Virus record (IMG/VR): IMGVR_UViG_3300011115_000552
Location: 1 to 37,973 of that record
Length of the DNA stretch: 37,973 nt
Origin: a virus
Reading direction: 5' to 3' (one strand)
Of this stretch, positions 20,367 to 28,482 are shown piece by piece. Numbering within the stretch: position 1 is the stretch's first letter; each line of letters begins with the position of its first letter. The notes beneath the pieces were generated by a model. That model made no database searches, was not told the origin of the DNA, and saw only the letters and a list, made by a program, of their open reading frames with translations. Made by a program: the position numbers and the translations under genes.

Positions 20367-20858
20367 TTAAATCACGGCGACATACATTGAGTTGCGAGGT
20401 TCTGAGAAGTCGAGGTATCTAATCCCATCATCTAGTTCTGATGGAGTACAAATAACACTAATGGTCAAGCCCCTCTGCCATGCTCTTTTGTTGGCTCGAA
20501 TGGATGGGCTTTGGCTACTGATTCTAGCCATGTGAATCTTTGTGTCTAAAATTGTGTTCTGAATCTTTGTTGCGAGGGTTGGGGTTTCTGAATAGAACGC
20601 TTCAAAGATCGAGCAGTATTCAGAGTCAAAATCCTCTTGGCTAATCTTGGCCGCTGTGTCGGAGTAGTTCACCGCAACACTCATATCGTACACCCCTGTG
20701 TAGTTCCCTAGCATCTGCTCATTTACAGAGGCAGATATTGTAGCAAAGGGAAAGAATCTAAGCCCGGTGCGGTTTGTCGTGTAGACATTCAGCCCAGCGA
20801 TTCCCACAAGTAAATCTCTAATAGCATCCTCTACATTAAATTGTGGTGTCTGATTCAT
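20367..20858 (-). CDS. Tail completion/terminator-like protein, copy 2, 163 aa
   Basis: This protein and the next upstream one (20855-21271) share the same plan: an N-terminal helix, then GLNVYTTNRTGLRFFPFATI here against GLNFFTSERGTARTMPNIVV, then a G-x-YTGVYDMSV / G-PFTGVFKTPA strand pair, a D-F-D helix and a basic KRAWQRG / NRTWNRA segment. They are tandem paralogues. Position after the connector gene suggests head-tail or tail completion proteins. The ATG at 20858 overlaps the upstream stop (ATGA). Confidence 0.6.
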   Translation of the reverse strand: MNQTPQFNVEDAIRDLLVGIAGLNVYTTNRTGLRFFPFATISASVNEQMLGNYTGVYDMSVAVNYSDTAAKISQEDFDSEYCSIFEAFYSETPTLATKIQNTILDTKIHMARISSQSPSIRANKRAWQRGLTISVICTPSELDDGIRYLDFSEPRNSMYVAVI

Positions 20859-21271
20859 TTCTTTGCCGTTGCTGTAATGTCTAGCGTTATGGCTCTGTTC
20901 CAAGTTCTGTTATTAGCAACAACCGAGTTTCCCTCGCTAGTGATTTTAGCAACATAACAAGTTATATTAGTTGCCGTTGTAATGTAACTTGCAAGGTCTG
21001 GTGATCTGTAAAGCTGTTCTAGTATGTCATAGAACTTTGCATCAAAATCTGTTCGACTGATTGTGTCGGCTCTTGCCGTGAAGGTAAGGGTAGCGGGGGT
21101 TTTGAATACTCCTGTGAATGGCCCGAGTTCCTCACTCCCAATGGTAGCTTGAACCACGATGTTGGGCATCGTCCGAGCCGTTCCCCTCTCGCTCGTAAAG
21201 AAGTTTAGGCCAGTAATGCCAGAAACTGCGTTGAGAAGTCCGTTCTCAATCTCTCGCTCGATCGAGGCCAT
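20855..21271 (-). CDS. Tail completion/terminator-like protein, copy 1, 138 aa
   Basis: A paralogue of the downstream neighbour (see that entry for the shared segments). It is a mixed alpha/beta protein of the size of tail terminators, which form a hexameric ring at the tail-head junction. Having two versions side by side suggests that one became a second ring or connector layer. The start shares a base with the stop of the preceding gene. Confidence 0.6.
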   Translation of the reverse strand: MASIEREIENGLLNAVSGITGLNFFTSERGTARTMPNIVVQATIGSEELGPFTGVFKTPATLTFTARADTISRTDFDAKFYDILEQLYRSPDLASYITTATNITCYVAKITSEGNSVVANNRTWNRAITLDITATAKK

Positions 21272-21588
21272 TAGGTTGTTATGTCGGCTAGTTCGATAGT
21301 GAAGGAAACTCCATCTACACTTTGGGAGAATCCCGCCACCATTCGTTCTACACCAGAAACAGAGCAGAGCATCCCAATCGTGGGAGCAGAAATAGAAGAG
21401 GCGGGAACGACTAGGCTCTGGGTTATCCTTAGAACCTCTCCACCAATATCCAAGTCAGTTGCCGTGGTTAGATCGGTAACAGAGGCACTCACAGCATTAG
21501 AACCCAATCCAGTTACGGACGAGTGCAAATCTTTAATCATTCCGTTTAGATCGGAAAGGAAATAGGTTGTGTCAATCGAGCCAGCCAT
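21271..21588 (-). CDS. Head-tail connector-region protein, 105 aa
   Basis: A small protein with an N-terminal helix (YFLSDLNGMIKDLHSSVTGL) and beta strands rich in Ser/Thr/Val (GEVLRITQSLVVPASS, then FTIELADITT). It is the first structural gene after the glycosyltransferase/methyltransferase block and precedes the tandem completion genes, so a head-tail joining role is likely. An AGGGGGGAT element precedes the ATG. Family not recognised. Confidence 0.55.
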   Translation of the reverse strand: MAGSIDTTYFLSDLNGMIKDLHSSVTGLGSNAVSASVTDLTTATDLDIGGEVLRITQSLVVPASSISAPTIGMLCSVSGVERMVAGFSQSVDGVSFTIELADITT

Positions 21589-21603
21589 AAATCCCCCCTA
21601 GTG

Positions 21604-22275
21604 TCAATCCCCTTTTATCATCCCCTTAAAGTCCCAAACATTCTGTACCGCAAACTGGTTTCTCTCTGGGAAGAACATCGTTTCCTTGTCCCTTCTAACC
21701 GAGGATGCCAAGATCATGGGCGAGCTATTGATTCCCCAGAAGTTCTCTGCCCCCCTAATTGCCCTTGCTATTTCTGCAACGCTCGATGCCGTGTAGGTAT
21801 CTAATCCTTGTATCCTAATGTCTGCTGTTGTAAGCACATAGAAATTATCTTTGCCTAGTTCTTTCCATGCGCTTTCTATGAGTGAAAGCGGATTCCTGTA
21901 ATCGCTTTGGCTTATCCCGAAAGGTGCGACTAGGTTATACTTCTCTGGAAGTCCTTTGGCTGGCTTATCGTCTAGCAGATCGAGGATGATGTTCGTCTTG
22001 TCTGCATCCTTAATTTCTGGGTGTGAATAGACAAACTCGTGCCAAGGGATTTTGCTTGCCATAAAAGCCTCATACCGAGTTGGCCAAATTTCTAGGTCTA
22101 TCTTATCGCCTTTGTTCCCTCGTTTACAATAAGAGACCATCTCAAAGACTCCCGCATATTTCTCGTAACAATCAATCAAAACCTCGTGGCCTTTATCGGC
22201 TAGAAACTTGGCGGCGGGTAGGCATCGCAGTACATCCCCGAGACGCTCCCTGTAGATAATGGTTTTAGCGGTCAT
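21604..22275 (-). CDS. Glycosyltransferase family 9-like protein
   Basis: The start YRERLGDVLRCLPAAKFLADK is close to the N-terminal GD-x-L motif of ADP-heptose:LPS heptosyltransferase (GT9) proteins. Later YNLVAPFGISQSDYRNPLSL and EIARAIRGAENFWGINSSPM match the second Rossmann half, where the donor is bound. At 223 residues it is shorter than full GT9 enzymes (about 330). It overlaps the preceding glycosyltransferase gene by 11 bases and ends the cargo block. Confidence 0.65.
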   Translation of the reverse strand: MTAKTIIYRERLGDVLRCLPAAKFLADKGHEVLIDCYEKYAGVFEMVSYCKRGNKGDKIDLEIWPTRYEAFMASKIPWHEFVYSHPEIKDADKTNIILDLLDDKPAKGLPEKYNLVAPFGISQSDYRNPLSLIESAWKELGKDNFYVLTTADIRIQGLDTYTASSVAEIARAIRGAENFWGINSSPMILASSVRRDKETMFFPERNQFAVQNVWDFKGMIKGD

Positions 22276-23032
22276 CAGCAACGCTCTTGTCTTGGAGATG
22301 GTGAAAGTATTGGCTCAATCGAACTGGGCCAGTTGTCTTTTGTAGTTCCTTCCAGCCATCCACCAGCCCATTATACCCATAGAAATCCTCCTTAAACTCA
22401 ACTTGTTTCTGGATGGCGTAGGCATAGTGATCGAACACCAGCCCCCAAGTTTCCGTCACTCCCCTTGGTACTAGTCGAGATTGGATGTTGAGTCGTGGTG
22501 GTTCGTGACTGGTAAAGCATACGCCCTTGCCCCACTTCCAAGCCCGCATCCATTCATACCAGTTCGACCCGAATCCTTCCCTTGTAACCACTCGCTTGTT
22601 TTCGCCTACGAAGAAATTGCAATGGAACTGCATCGTGCATCCATCCTCTGTTCCCTTTAGGCACTCATAGATTTTCTCGATCTGATCTGCCCTCCACATC
22701 TCATCGCAATCCACCTCCATAACTACACCGGAATCTACTCCAAGGAGGGCTTGCTGAATCATCTCTAGCTTCCCGCTGAATGGTTTTCCCTGCGAATAAA
22801 CAACGACATTCCCCCCTTGTATGCTCTCAATATATTCGTGCGTTCCGTCTATGCTCTTGAAGTCCTTATGCCATTTGTCGGGGATTTGCTTGCACCAGCG
22901 GGTGCATCCTAGAGGCTCGCTCACTCCCTCCACAATCCTCCATTGCCAAGGGATTTTCAGCTTTTGAAACTCTGCTAGATGCTTCTCGATAAAGGGCATC
23001 CCATTTAGAACGATGGTGAAGATGGTCAACAT
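22265..23032 (-). CDS. GT-A fold glycosyltransferase, 255 aa
   Basis: The N-terminus MLTIFTIVLNGMPFIEKHLA is typical of glycosyltransferases of the GT2/GT-A type. A DXD-like motif lies in VVMEVDCDEMW, about residue 115, for metal and nucleotide-sugar binding. The C-terminal half is rich in Trp, Tyr and His (WYEWMRAWKWGKG), as in acceptor-binding regions. It probably transfers a sugar to a phage structural protein, modified DNA or host surface glycan; the acceptor is unknown. The start is at ATG 23032, overlapping the upstream gene by seven bases. Confidence 0.7.
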   Translation of the reverse strand: MLTIFTIVLNGMPFIEKHLAEFQKLKIPWQWRIVEGVSEPLGCTRWCKQIPDKWHKDFKSIDGTHEYIESIQGGNVVVYSQGKPFSGKLEMIQQALLGVDSGVVMEVDCDEMWRADQIEKIYECLKGTEDGCTMQFHCNFFVGENKRVVTREGFGSNWYEWMRAWKWGKGVCFTSHEPPRLNIQSRLVPRGVTETWGLVFDHYAYAIQKQVEFKEDFYGYNGLVDGWKELQKTTGPVRLSQYFHHLQDKSVADDR

Positions 23033-23565
23033 TGTTTTACCCAGCAAGATTCTATTTTTTGTGCCTCTGGGAATATCTCATCAACTGCCTTAATGACTCC
23101 CGGCCAAGCAGAGTTATAGTCGTGGCCAGCCAATATGCCGCCCTTGCGAATTTTTGGCATCCAGTTTGTAATGTCCAGCTTCACGGCCTCATAGGAATGG
23201 TCGGCATCTATGAAAACTGCATCTAGAGATTCGTCTTTGAAAAGCCCCGAGGCTTCATTTGTTGTCATTTTGTGGGCTTGGTAGGGTCTGGCAAGGAGAG
23301 ACATATTTGAAGTAAATTTAGAATATGCGTCAGCAGATTTATCTTGTGAGCCGTCAAGGGGGTTTCCTCCCCAAGTATCAACAATATGAACTTCAATCTT
23401 TGGGCTTTTATTGTATGCTTCTACCACAAGAAACGCCGAGCTTCTTCCCTTCCAAGCCCCAAGCTCGACAATCTTTCCATCGTCTCTACAATTCTCCACA
23501 AGCATTTTATAGACATTAGGATAGTTAAACCAATCCTCCTCAAAGTCTGCAACAATATGATTCAT
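23026..23565 (-). CDS. SAM-dependent methyltransferase (Methyltransf_24-like)
   Basis: The class I methyltransferase signature is clear: KIVELGAWKGRSSAFLV (motif I), VHIVDTWGG (motif II), LDAVFIDADHSYEAVKLDI (metal/acid motif) and GGILAGHDY (after motif III). This set is typical of small-molecule or glycan methyltransferases of the Methyltransf_24 group rather than DNA methylases, since there is no DPPY/NPPF motif. It is coupled by ATGA to the upstream FkbM-like gene. Confidence 0.8.
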   Translation of the reverse strand: MNHIVADFEEDWFNYPNVYKMLVENCRDDGKIVELGAWKGRSSAFLVVEAYNKSPKIEVHIVDTWGGNPLDGSQDKSADAYSKFTSNMSLLARPYQAHKMTTNEASGLFKDESLDAVFIDADHSYEAVKLDITNWMPKIRKGGILAGHDYNSAWPGVIKAVDEIFPEAQKIESCWVKQC

Positions 23566-24131
23566 ACTTCGTAAGCCTCGTTATGTTCTCCCGCATCGGT
23601 TGGCTTGTATCCCAAGGCTGTTAGCCTCTCGACACAAGAAGAGTGTTTTTCCGCTTTTGTATAAGCCCCATCGGTGTGAAGAACTTCAAACTCGATTCTT
23701 GCAATCCTATATTTTTGAACATCAAGGCCAAGAAGAATATCGCAATCTAGTCCCTCGGCGTCTATGTAAAGCCTGTCGCATTTTGTGATTTTGTTTGAAT
23801 CAAAAAATCTAGCAAGGCTTGTGGACGAAGCGTTGATTGTCCTAAAGTCTTGGTGTCCGTGTGCAGTTAGGTGGTTTGCGAATGTTGAGGCGTGGCCATT
23901 GCATGATTTCCCTTGTGGAACATATAGGCTTATTGATTCAAGATCATTTGAGACAATAGCTAGGTTGTGAAATTTTGCTTGCTTGAAATCCGAGTATGTT
24001 TGTTTGCAATCTTCAAGGGCTTCTGGATTGGGTTCTATGAGATGAATTTCTTCGATGCTCTCCCTGTTCTTTAGGCAAAAATCTAGGACATGATCTTTGC
24101 CGTCATTACATCCGATTTGAACAATGATCAT
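23562..24131 (-). CDS. FkbM-family methyltransferase, 189 aa
   Basis: Motifs of the FkbM family appear in order: VQIGCNDGKD at the very N-terminus (SAM loop), IHLIEPNPEAL (acidic residue for the ribose), a mid-region TSLARFFDSN and CDRLYIDAEGLDCDILLG (the conserved D-x-E-G segment). FkbM enzymes O-methylate sugars and polyketides. With its neighbours it suggests decoration of a carbohydrate. ATGA overlaps occur at both ends. Confidence 0.8.
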   Translation of the reverse strand: MIIVQIGCNDGKDHVLDFCLKNRESIEEIHLIEPNPEALEDCKQTYSDFKQAKFHNLAIVSNDLESISLYVPQGKSCNGHASTFANHLTAHGHQDFRTINASSTSLARFFDSNKITKCDRLYIDAEGLDCDILLGLDVQKYRIARIEFEVLHTDGAYTKAEKHSSCVERLTALGYKPTDAGEHNEAYEV

Positions 24132-24736
24132 AACTGAAAGATGGCCGCACCATTACGAACAGACCAGTCCTCCCATAGTAGTTCCGCAGATCGTTTCAGC
24201 TTGTGATAGTTTGCCCAATTCTTCATGGCGTTAATATCGTCTAGGGCGATGATTGCTTTATCCGCTAGGAATGGTCGGACGCAACGCAGTTCGGATTCAC
24301 CAGAAAACTCACACCCATCAATCAGAACAAAGTTAAAATCTACGCTGTGCTCAAAGTGAATATCTTCGATTGCGCTGGTCTTATACTGGTAGGCGGTTTC
24401 AAGGGAAACATTGTGCCAGCCCAATACTTGCTCTAGCGGGTACTGGTTTAGGTTGGTTTTGGTAGTTTGATAGAACTCCTCGATATCTTTCTTGTTTGCC
24501 CATAGGCTGGATATTGTTGCCGTGCCGTTGATGGCGACTCCTCCCCTTGCGGATAGATTCATTGAGTGTCGGCCTATGCGGTCTGGGTGGTTCTCGATGC
24601 TAAATAGTTTCTTAGTCTTGATACATTGCGTCGAGCCGTCCCCTGTGCCTCCTCCGATCTCTAGCCCTACATCTAGCCCCTCGCTATATTTTTGGAGGGC
24701 TTGGCCGAATGAGTCGTTGCTGGTTATTTCTTGCAT
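24128..24736 (-). CDS. Class I methyltransferase-like protein, 202 aa
   Basis: The segment VGLEIGGGTGDGSTQ is a SAM-binding loop, followed by LFSIENHPDR as the acidic ribose-binding strand and FNFVLIDGCEFSGESEL as motif after the sheet. ALDDINAMKNW resembles the post-motif III region of the same superfamily. It is the third methyltransferase-like gene in a row. Substrate unknown; sugar or glycoprotein is most likely by context. Confidence 0.65.
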   Translation of the reverse strand: MQEITSNDSFGQALQKYSEGLDVGLEIGGGTGDGSTQCIKTKKLFSIENHPDRIGRHSMNLSARGGVAINGTATISSLWANKKDIEEFYQTTKTNLNQYPLEQVLGWHNVSLETAYQYKTSAIEDIHFEHSVDFNFVLIDGCEFSGESELRCVRPFLADKAIIALDDINAMKNWANYHKLKRSAELLWEDWSVRNGAAIFQL

Positions 24737-24978
24737 TTTGCCATCTCTAATAATGCCTTTTTAACTACATATTGAATGACGGCTTCTGGGTCTTTCTTCA
24801 AGGCTAGTATCCCGCACTCAAACAACTCTTTCTCTGCCTTTTTGTCATAGGTAATATCGAAATCAACAAACTTAGTTTTGCAGGGGCGAGACTTACCAAA
24901 GGTGATTATACCAAGCCCCTTCGTATTCTCTCCCTTTTTGGCTGTCCTACATCCAATTATTTGCTTTGCGCTTTTCAT
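24724..24978 (-). CDS. Hypothetical protein, 84 aa
   Basis: A small basic protein (MKSAKQIIGCRTAKKGENTK at the start) with a strand-rich middle (TKFVDFDITYD) and a C-terminal helix. No family was recognised. It overlaps the end of the glycosyltransferase gene upstream by 32 bases and the next methyltransferase gene by 13 bases. The longer in-frame start would increase the overlap, so ATG 24978 is preferred. Confidence 0.5.
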   Translation of the reverse strand: MKSAKQIIGCRTAKKGENTKGLGIITFGKSRPCKTKFVDFDITYDKKAEKELFECGILALKKDPEAVIQYVVKKALLEMAKCKK

Positions 24979-26599
24979 ATATGGCTTTGCCTTTCTCGTA
25001 GTATTCTGGTTTGTTATGGTTCTTAAGCTGGTCGTCTGGGTTGCCCCCTGCAAACATAGGATTCTCGTGCTTGAATTGGATATGTCGAGCCTCGACTATT
25101 ACTTGGTCTAAGTAAGCAAGGTCTGTGAACTCGTTGTCGGAATATAACCCATCGCTCTCTTGATACTCTGGATGAAACATATGCCCTTGTTTTTTTATCC
25201 TGTCTTTCGTCAGAATGGCCATACAGAGGAGTTTGTCTGTCCTAAGCCCATCTGATACTGCCAAAACCTTCTCTGCCTTTGTATCCCCAATAGCGTTCGA
25301 AATTAGGGCATCCCAATGTCTCGGGGGAGTCCAATCGTCCGACATTTGAATAATGATGTCCCCTTTGGCTATTTTTGCCCCTGCGTTCCAAGCATTAACA
25401 ATCCCGCCGGGGTTGCATCGAATCCCTTGGTGGGGGGTGTAGTCTTGTTTCTCGTCTGCATCCACCATAAAAAGCCATTCAACTTCAAGGGGCTTCTCGG
25501 CCAAGCACAACCATTGCCAGCGTCTTTGCCAAGCAATCTGATGTCGGCCTCTTGTAGCGTGAATCACGCTTATCTTGGGGGCGGGTCTAGCCTTGCGAAT
25601 CTTTTCTGCCTCGCCTAGTTCCCCGACACAAATTGAGGCCGTCTCGAAAATATCCATCGCTTGCCAGTTGTAAACTGATTCAACTAGATTCCAATAGTGG
25701 AGTTTTGGGCGAGCTAGTGCCATCGCTGTCCTTGCCGCTCCGTAGGTCTTTATCCAGTTCCCTTTCCCTGCCCAATGATTCGCAATATAAAAATAAGCCT
25801 CCCGCCTATCTGGTTGAAGTCCTACCGCTTGCCCTAACCAAGAGAGCCTATCGTTATCTCTAACTATTCTCCCTAGATTGCAAAGCACATCGTAGCGAAG
25901 CGTGTCCTCTAGCTCTGGAAAGGCCAAGGCTCTCATACTCGAATCAATGCACTTGTCTATCTGATTGCTTAGAAAATATTCTTGGGCTTGATAATAGAGG
26001 GAGTTGGGGGCAGTAGAGAGTGAGTCGGCTAGGATGTTAAAGTTCCTTTCGGCACTTTTAGACTTATATCCGTCTGGCTTATGGATGCGGAATATCTTAT
26101 CTATACCAATCGTCTTGTTCGCCTCTTTGGTGACAAGCATTTCATGCACCCGATTCTTCCAAGAACAAGTTCCTTTCCTAGAAATTTCTTCACGAAGGGG
26201 AAGTAGGCCAGCGTTTTCAACCCAATATTTTAAGGCTACTAGGTGAGCGTCTTTCTCTATGGCTTGGGCAATAGCTTCCTCCACCACCTTCTCCCCGCCT
26301 TCTGCCATTACATCGTCAGCATCTACCCATAAAGCCCATTCACACTCACAAGCGTCTAGCGCAGTATTCCTAGCAGTTGCAAAATCATCTATATGCTCCC
26401 AATCAGTTCTTTTATTCTGGTAATGAACGACTCTAGCACCGAGAGAAAGTGCGATCTCCTCCGTCTTATCGGCCTTAGCTGACCCCCTAGCCATACATAC
26501 AACAACTTCTTTTGAGATTGGCTTAAACGATTCAATGCAACGCTGGATGTAGGCTTCTTCATTGCCAGCTATAAGATAAACAGAGAGAGGATATTTCAA
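24947..26599 (-). CDS. Two-domain glycosyltransferase with TPR-like middle, 550 aa
   Basis: The N-terminal domain (residues 1-190) is a GT2: LSVYLIAGNEEAYIQRCIES, then a VDADD motif at 92-96. The middle (about 190-330) is helical with repeated Ala/Tyr/Leu patterns (YYQAQEYFLSN, YFYIANHWAGKG) resembling tetratricopeptide repeats. The C-terminal part (about 340-470) begins again like a GT2 (ISVIHATRGR), contains MVDADEKQDY and QMSDDWTPP, and is a second GT-A domain. A protein with two transferase domains could build a disaccharide or polymer. The start is TTG 26597-26599 because the conserved N-terminus begins there; no strong Shine-Dalgarno is present. It is the first gene after the capsid terminator. 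Confidence 0.75.
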   Translation of the reverse strand: MKYPLSVYLIAGNEEAYIQRCIESFKPISKEVVVCMARGSAKADKTEEIALSLGARVVHYQNKRTDWEHIDDFATARNTALDACECEWALWVDADDVMAEGGEKVVEEAIAQAIEKDAHLVALKYWVENAGLLPLREEISRKGTCSWKNRVHEMLVTKEANKTIGIDKIFRIHKPDGYKSKSAERNFNILADSLSTAPNSLYYQAQEYFLSNQIDKCIDSSMRALAFPELEDTLRYDVLCNLGRIVRDNDRLSWLGQAVGLQPDRREAYFYIANHWAGKGNWIKTYGAARTAMALARPKLHYWNLVESVYNWQAMDIFETASICVGELGEAEKIRKARPAPKISVIHATRGRHQIAWQRRWQWLCLAEKPLEVEWLFMVDADEKQDYTPHQGIRCNPGGIVNAWNAGAKIAKGDIIIQMSDDWTPPRHWDALISNAIGDTKAEKVLAVSDGLRTDKLLCMAILTKDRIKKQGHMFHPEYQESDGLYSDNEFTDLAYLDQVIVEARHIQFKHENPMFAGGNPDDQLKNHNKPEYYEKGKAIYEKRKANNWM

Positions 26600-26640
26600 G
26601 GGGATTTCGGGGTTGAGGATTTTAGTTCATAAGGATGTCA

Positions 26641-26679
26641 AAAAGAAAAGGGGGGAGTAGGCTTTCACCCGCTCCCCCC
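26641..26679 (-). terminator. Intrinsic terminator after the capsid gene
   Basis: On the minus strand GGGGGGAG (26679-26672) pairs perfectly with CTCCCCCC (26657-26650) around a 14-base loop, followed directly by TTTTCTTTT (26649-26641). This is a textbook rho-independent terminator. It separates head genes from the glycosyltransferase block and should limit readthrough from the highly expressed capsid transcript. Confidence 0.93.
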
Positions 26680-26704
26680 ATTTCAAGGAATCAACCACCA
26701 ATCT

Positions 26705-27670
26705 TTATGCGAAGTTTGTGGTGATACGAACAGCGGCGTTCGGATCAATGATAACTTCGTCCGTATTCATACGAACCCGGAGCACTTGGCTACGGCGAGC
26801 GTCATCCCGATAGCTTTCCGATACAAAGCCACCAGCCGCATCGCCAGTCCAAACCAAGGTGCGTCCAACTCCACCAGCGGTGAACTCACCACCAGTAATT
26901 TGACCCACGATGATTTTAGTGTCTGGAACAACGAACGAACCAGAGTAGCTCTTGTTCTTGCCAGCGGTATTGTAAGCCGCACGACCAATCAAGAGGTTCG
27001 TGACGCCGAGAGCCGCCGCAATCTCCGCTTCGGAGAGCAAGCGAGCACCTGTGCTAGAAATCACTCCGAAGAATTGGTTTTGCAATAGGGTCGAGCGACG
27101 AATCAACTCAAACACATTGGCCGACATCGCAACGCAATTTGACTCATACCCATATTGGGCGAGGGCCAACTTGGCCGCCGCCACATCACGAGCGATATCT
27201 ACTGTTGCAACTAAGGCTTGGGTGTAGGCAACTGCACGAGTTTGGTCAGCAATAGTGAAGGGAGTTGAGCTAGCCCAGAGAAGATCGGCCACCCGCTTCT
27301 CGTGGGAGAGTTTCAACTGACGAAGCAAGAACTTCGCTGTTTCGCTCTCGTATGAGAAGAAACGATTCAAGTCAGCGGAAGCATCATCAGGAAGCAATTC
27401 TTCCAGTCCGAATTCCGAAGTTGCAAAATTTGCCGAGCTGAAAGAACGAATTCCTCTGCTGTAGTTAGAACCACTTTCACGATTGAGAGCGTTGTTGCTG
27501 AGGAGTTCGCCAGCCGCCAACTGCACTTTCAGATATGTTCCCGCTTTCGCATCAACATTCTGAAGGGGCAATAATTGCGCTCCGATCAAACCCACATCCG
27601 CTTGAGGGGCCTCAATGAGAGCCTGTGAGATGTCCGCCCTAATAGTTGTTCCGCCGTTAATAAATGCCAT
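26705..27670 (-). CDS. Major capsid protein (HK97 fold)
   Basis: The 321-residue protein fits a small HK97-type capsid subunit: an N-terminal arm (TTIRADISQALIEAPQ), a long spine-helix region (SETAKFLLRQLKLSHEKRVA) and a late P-domain/A-domain mixture with GAAYNT-type loops and VVPDTKIIVGQITGGEFTAG. The C-terminal part (DDARRSQVLRVRMNTDEVII) is typical of this group, in which capsid genes follow a protease and a small decoration gene. It ends at a strong terminator. No separate N-terminal scaffold domain is seen, consistent with the nested scaffold upstream. Confidence 0.85.
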   Translation of the reverse strand: MAFINGGTTIRADISQALIEAPQADVGLIGAQLLPLQNVDAKAGTYLKVQLAAGELLSNNALNRESGSNYSRGIRSFSSANFATSEFGLEELLPDDASADLNRFFSYESETAKFLLRQLKLSHEKRVADLLWASSTPFTIADQTRAVAYTQALVATVDIARDVAAAKLALAQYGYESNCVAMSANVFELIRRSTLLQNQFFGVISSTGARLLSEAEIAAALGVTNLLIGRAAYNTAGKNKSYSGSFVVPDTKIIVGQITGGEFTAGGVGRTLVWTGDAAGGFVSESYRDDARRSQVLRVRMNTDEVIIDPNAAVRITTNFA

Positions 27671-27699
27671 ATATTTTAGTCTTTCTTTGTTGGGTTAAA

Positions 27700-28062
27700 T
27701 TACTGGGTGAGAGGAACTGCAATTTCAACAACCGCATCAGCCGCTCCACCTTCGAGGGCAACTCCGACGATGCCAGTATTGGCCGCCGCAGTTGTCACAA
27801 GACCACTGCCAGTCGTGGCAACCAAGCCACCAATAGCAATAGCCGTTTCGCAATTAGCGAAGAAGGTTGGGTAAAAGAGTTTAACTGATCCGACTTCAGA
27901 GGCGGCCACATCCGTTAGGGTGGAGCCGACACAACGAGCCGAGCCAGAGACAGCCGCACGAGCCGTGCCGTCAGTATGAATTTCTACTAAGCGATAAGCA
28001 CAGATCGCAGTAGCAGAAAAGGTGAAGGTGCGAACCGCACCGCCGTCGATATTAGTTGCCAT
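27700..28062 (-). CDS. Capsid decoration protein (DUF2190-like)
   Basis: A 120-residue, Ala/Gly/Val/Thr-rich beta protein encoded between protease/scaffold and major capsid genes. The pattern CAYRLVEIHTDGTARAAV and GIVGVALEGGAADAVVEIAV is that of DUF2190-type capsid stabilising proteins, a lambda gpD analogue in many phages. AAAAAGGATTAAAATATATG forms its ribosome-binding region, closely repeated inside the protease gene before the nested scaffold start. Confidence 0.8.
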   Translation of the reverse strand: MATNIDGGAVRTFTFSATAICAYRLVEIHTDGTARAAVSGSARCVGSTLTDVAASEVGSVKLFYPTFFANCETAIAIGGLVATTGSGLVTTAAANTGIVGVALEGGAADAVVEIAVPLTQ

Positions 28063-28080
28063 ATATTTTAATCCTTTTTC

Positions 28081-28482
28081 TTAGAGTTTGAAAATACCAC
28101 GAGTCAAAGCCTCGGTGTATTCGGTTGGGTTTGATAGCATCACGGCCTTCATAGCCTTGAGCTTAGAAGTTCCGTAATCGCTATGGGCGGCCACGAGTGC
28201 TTCAAAATTCTTGGGTTCTTCCTTTTTCTCGGAAGGAACTTCGATGGAGGGCGAGGCGGGGATGGGCTTAATGCCGAACTCGGTGAGAACTTTCTTCACC
28301 ACCGCACTCATCTCCTCGTCCTTCTTATCTTCGGAGGGTTCAATCTCAACGGAGACTTCGGGGGCGGGAGTTTCGGAGGGCTTCTCCTCTTTTTGCATTT
28401 CTTCTTTGGGTTTCATAGCGGCTTCAAGAGCCGATAAGCGGACTTTAATGTCCTCAACATCTTTCATATATTGGTCATCCAT
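28081..28482 (-). CDS. Nested in-frame scaffold protein, 133 aa
   Basis: An internal ATG at 28480-28482 lies in frame with the protease (its residue 217) and is preceded by AAAAAGGTTAAAACTAAT. This is nearly the same ribosome-binding region as that of the decoration gene just downstream. The product is helical and very acidic in the middle (SEDKKDEEMSAVVKKVLTEF), as scaffolds are. Production of a scaffold from an internal start inside a protease gene matches lambda Nu3 within C. Confidence 0.6.
   Translation of the reverse strand: MDDQYMKDVEDIKVRLSALEAAMKPKEEMQKEEKPSETPAPEVSVEIEPSEDKKDEEMSAVVKKVLTEFGIKPIPASPSIEVPSEKKEEPKNFEALVAAHSDYGTSKLKAMKAVMLSNPTEYTEALTRGIFKL

Noticed and set aside
23026-24736. 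The three methyltransferase-like genes as DNA methylases
   Set aside because: SAM-binding motifs are present but no DPPY/NPPF or PCQ motif and no target-recognition domain; they look like small-molecule or glycan enzymes.
26620-26642. TTGACA (minus) between terminator and glycosyltransferase gene
   Set aside because: It lies at the end of the terminator U-run and no -10 is found at 16-18 bases; TAAAAT is only 11 bases away.
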